Assembly (NCBI RefSeq): GCF_002443255.2
Contig: NW_019211460.1
Coordinates: 25,650,882 to 25,714,881, forward strand
Direction of reading: 5' to 3'
DNA from: Varroa destructor
Taxonomy: Eukaryota; Arthropoda; Arachnida; Mesostigmata; Varroidae
Length of the DNA: 64,000 bases
Below the pieces are notes generated by a model. The model saw only the letters and a program-made list of their open reading frames with translations, did not search any database and had not been told where the DNA came from. Positions 62,003-64,000 of this stretch are shown one piece after another. Made by a program: the position numbers and the translations under genes. Each line of letters begins with the position of its first letter. Positions within the stretch are counted from its first letter, which is position 1.

Positions 62003-64000
62003 CTGATATTTTGAAGGAATCGGAGCAGTTCGACTTATTCCGTGCCTCCGAGGGACTTGCGAATGCTGAAGGAATGCTAAACACTGTCGCAGAGAAGAAA
62101 TCAGCGCGACTTTTACGCGAAAATACATCGTACGAGCAAATTGTTTTATTCATTACTTTTATGCTATGTTCTAACGTTTGATATAAGCTCGCGTGATACC
62201 TAGCAGTGTTTAGAGTACAAACAAATGTGGACGACTCATCTACACTAGTTGTCTCGACGGGCTACCCTATCCATTACACAGTTGGTCCTTCGTACGTCAG
62301 ATCAAGCAGCGCCCCAGACACCCAAAAAAGTCTTCACATCGCCGTATTCTGTGTTGGTCCGATACGACGTGAGCTATCGGCGCCGTTCTAGCATCTGCGG
62401 TATCTAGTTGCCGCTATAGATTTTGAAAATTCCGGATGTTTTGCCACGGTGCTATTGTCTGGTATTATGGTGCTATTAGTGGTACTCGCAACGGCTGTTA
62501 TAACATTGGAACTAAGGCAATTGCGTACCTATCATACTCGATAGTAACTTGTTTACATCCTAGGAGGGAACTCAACACAGATAATAGCGCTGTTGGACTT
62601 GCCACGAAAACACAGTTAGCATCGAGTGCATTTGCGTTGCACCGAAAATTCGCAGTACCTCAAATCACTGCTATCCGCAAAAAACACCATAGTCCATTTG
62701 GGAGCTCACAGGTGTTCGCCATTGACACAACGACCAAGGGCTGGTGTAACGTTCTTCCCAGATCGATTGCTAATGGGTCGCGTATTCGTAGCCATATTAA
62801 TTGTTCACGTTTGCTGTTTAACGGTGGTCAGAGTGAACAAAACACCAGCGATTATGGTTTTGTGCGTTTGCCAATAGCAAGGAGGGTGAATCTATTTAGA
62901 AGTTGCAGTGCATCCTTCTACGAAAACGTTAACAAATATCTTCTAGTCTTTTCTAGAGCCCATTCAATATTGCAACGACAATGTTGTGCACAATCGACTA
63001 GTTCATCAGTGAAAGTTCAACTGTCCACGGTGGGGTCCCAAAGTTCAAAGGAGAGCCCCGCTCAGGGCTCTAAGACAGACCTACCAGCATTGGATAACGA
63101 GGACGTGACTGACGAAATGAGCTCACAGGTACAGTTTTTTCTTTCTTGTTAATTTTATGCAAGGGAATATTTTTGTACCCACTCTACGAAATATTCACTA
63201 CTGAAGCTTAAATAACTTTAAATGTATGTTGGAAACATGTGTTATTCCTCGAGCCATTCCTATTTGAGCAAACTATCATGATACTCTACTCTAGCTGCCC
63301 AACTGACAAGGATGATCGTTCATCTTCCTTTTGCATTTATATCATTCAGCATACTACTGGTCACAGACCTTTCATAGACAGATATGAACCCATAAACGGA
63401 TTACCAAGACATCCACTAACGCGATAAAACAGACGTTAATTAAATCAAGTTTAGCCACATTCAATTACTTTTAATACTTGAACTATCTAAAAATACACGT
63501 AGCTGTGTCGTGTCCTAAACAATGTTTCTCTACAAGATCCGGTTTAAATTAAGGACATGTTACGCACGACACGTACACGCTCATCTAAACAATTATGCTT
63601 AGTAGATGCGCAGGTGGTCTTATTGAAGCGCTGAATTTAGGTCACTTCAGTTATTACCGTAGGTTTATTTTTCGCACAGATAAGATAGATAGGTGTTGAA
63701 GATACTTATTGAGTTTGCTTTGATTGTGAAGCGTTGTATCCGATAAAGATCAATTGTTTGTTGATTAAAAGCTAAGCCAGCCAGCCTATAGTAGAAATCT
63801 TATACATTTTTACAAACTGCGATCCATGTTGGATAAGAGTCGAACCTAGGAGTTGGGCATTGCCAAAGGGCCTATCAAGGACAAACAGTGACAGCGTTTT
63901 CAGTCAAATCTTCTCTCACTAGAACAATACCTTTTTGTTCCATTCTAGTTGGCGTCAACTGCGGCCCAGCGATTTCACATCGGGATTAAATACGATTTCA
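62003..64000 (+). CDS. Unidentified gene, at least three exons, cut by the window end
   Basis: Three exons fit together by splice signals and phase. Exon A is 62003-62129, acceptor TTTTTAATTTACAG, donor TC/GTACGA. Exon B is 62957-63128, acceptor CTTTTCTAG, donor CACAG/GTACAG. Exon C runs from 63949 to the window edge, acceptor TTTTTGTTCCATTCTAG. Exon A reads as a charged helical segment (GLANAEGMLNTVAEKKSARL). Exon B is Ser/Gln-rich and then acidic (LPALDNEDVTDEMSSQ). Exon C continues open (LASTAAQRFHIGIKYDF). Exon B lies inside an unusually long 238-codon frame (62436-63152), and an in-phase acceptor at 62562-62563 could extend it upstream. The first exon and the 3-prime end are not in view. 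I recognise no family; a coiled-coil or linker-rich protein is the most that can be said. Confidence 0.55.

Overview
This is eukaryotic, animal-type nuclear DNA: AT-rich, gene-poor, with short exons split by GT-AG introns, microsatellites, a 100-N assembly gap and decayed tRNA-derived repeats. The one firmly identified gene is an orthologue of animal HDHD2. Its exon sizes, intron sizes of 0.2 to 2 kb and the tRNA-derived relics would suit an arthropod, perhaps a mite or tick, but nothing here proves the lineage. No operons, bacterial genes, rRNA or CRISPR arrays are visible.

Layout. 1-9.3 kb: a candidate disordered-protein exon (633-905, minus), a C-tract with quadruplex potential, an (AT)20 microsatellite, the N gap, a GC-rich island (7.5-8.6 kb) and two coding-like minus-strand frames (8.7-9.3 kb). 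9.3-34 kb: mostly AT-rich non-coding DNA with scattered tRNA-like relics, hairpins, GC-rich islands and a possible secreted-peptide ORF at 17709. 34-38 kb: two candidate terminal exons on the minus strand, one with a polyadenylation signal, plus a possible signal-peptide ORF. 38-54 kb: microsatellites, GC-rich islands built of degenerate AAC/AGC/GGC triplets, another tRNA-like relic, and possible micro-exons. 54.4-58.6 kb: the complete five-exon HDHD2 gene, minus strand, 263 codons. 58.7-62 kb: AT-rich spacer with a perfect 16-bp inverted repeat and a weak ORF pair. 62.0-64.0 kb: a plus-strand gene of unknown identity, three phase-compatible exons, cut by the window end.

Only HDHD2 gives a functional inference: a cytosolic HAD-superfamily phosphatase-like enzyme. 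The other coding calls are graded candidates resting on splice signals, reading phase and composition. No pathway or cluster linking the genes is apparent.
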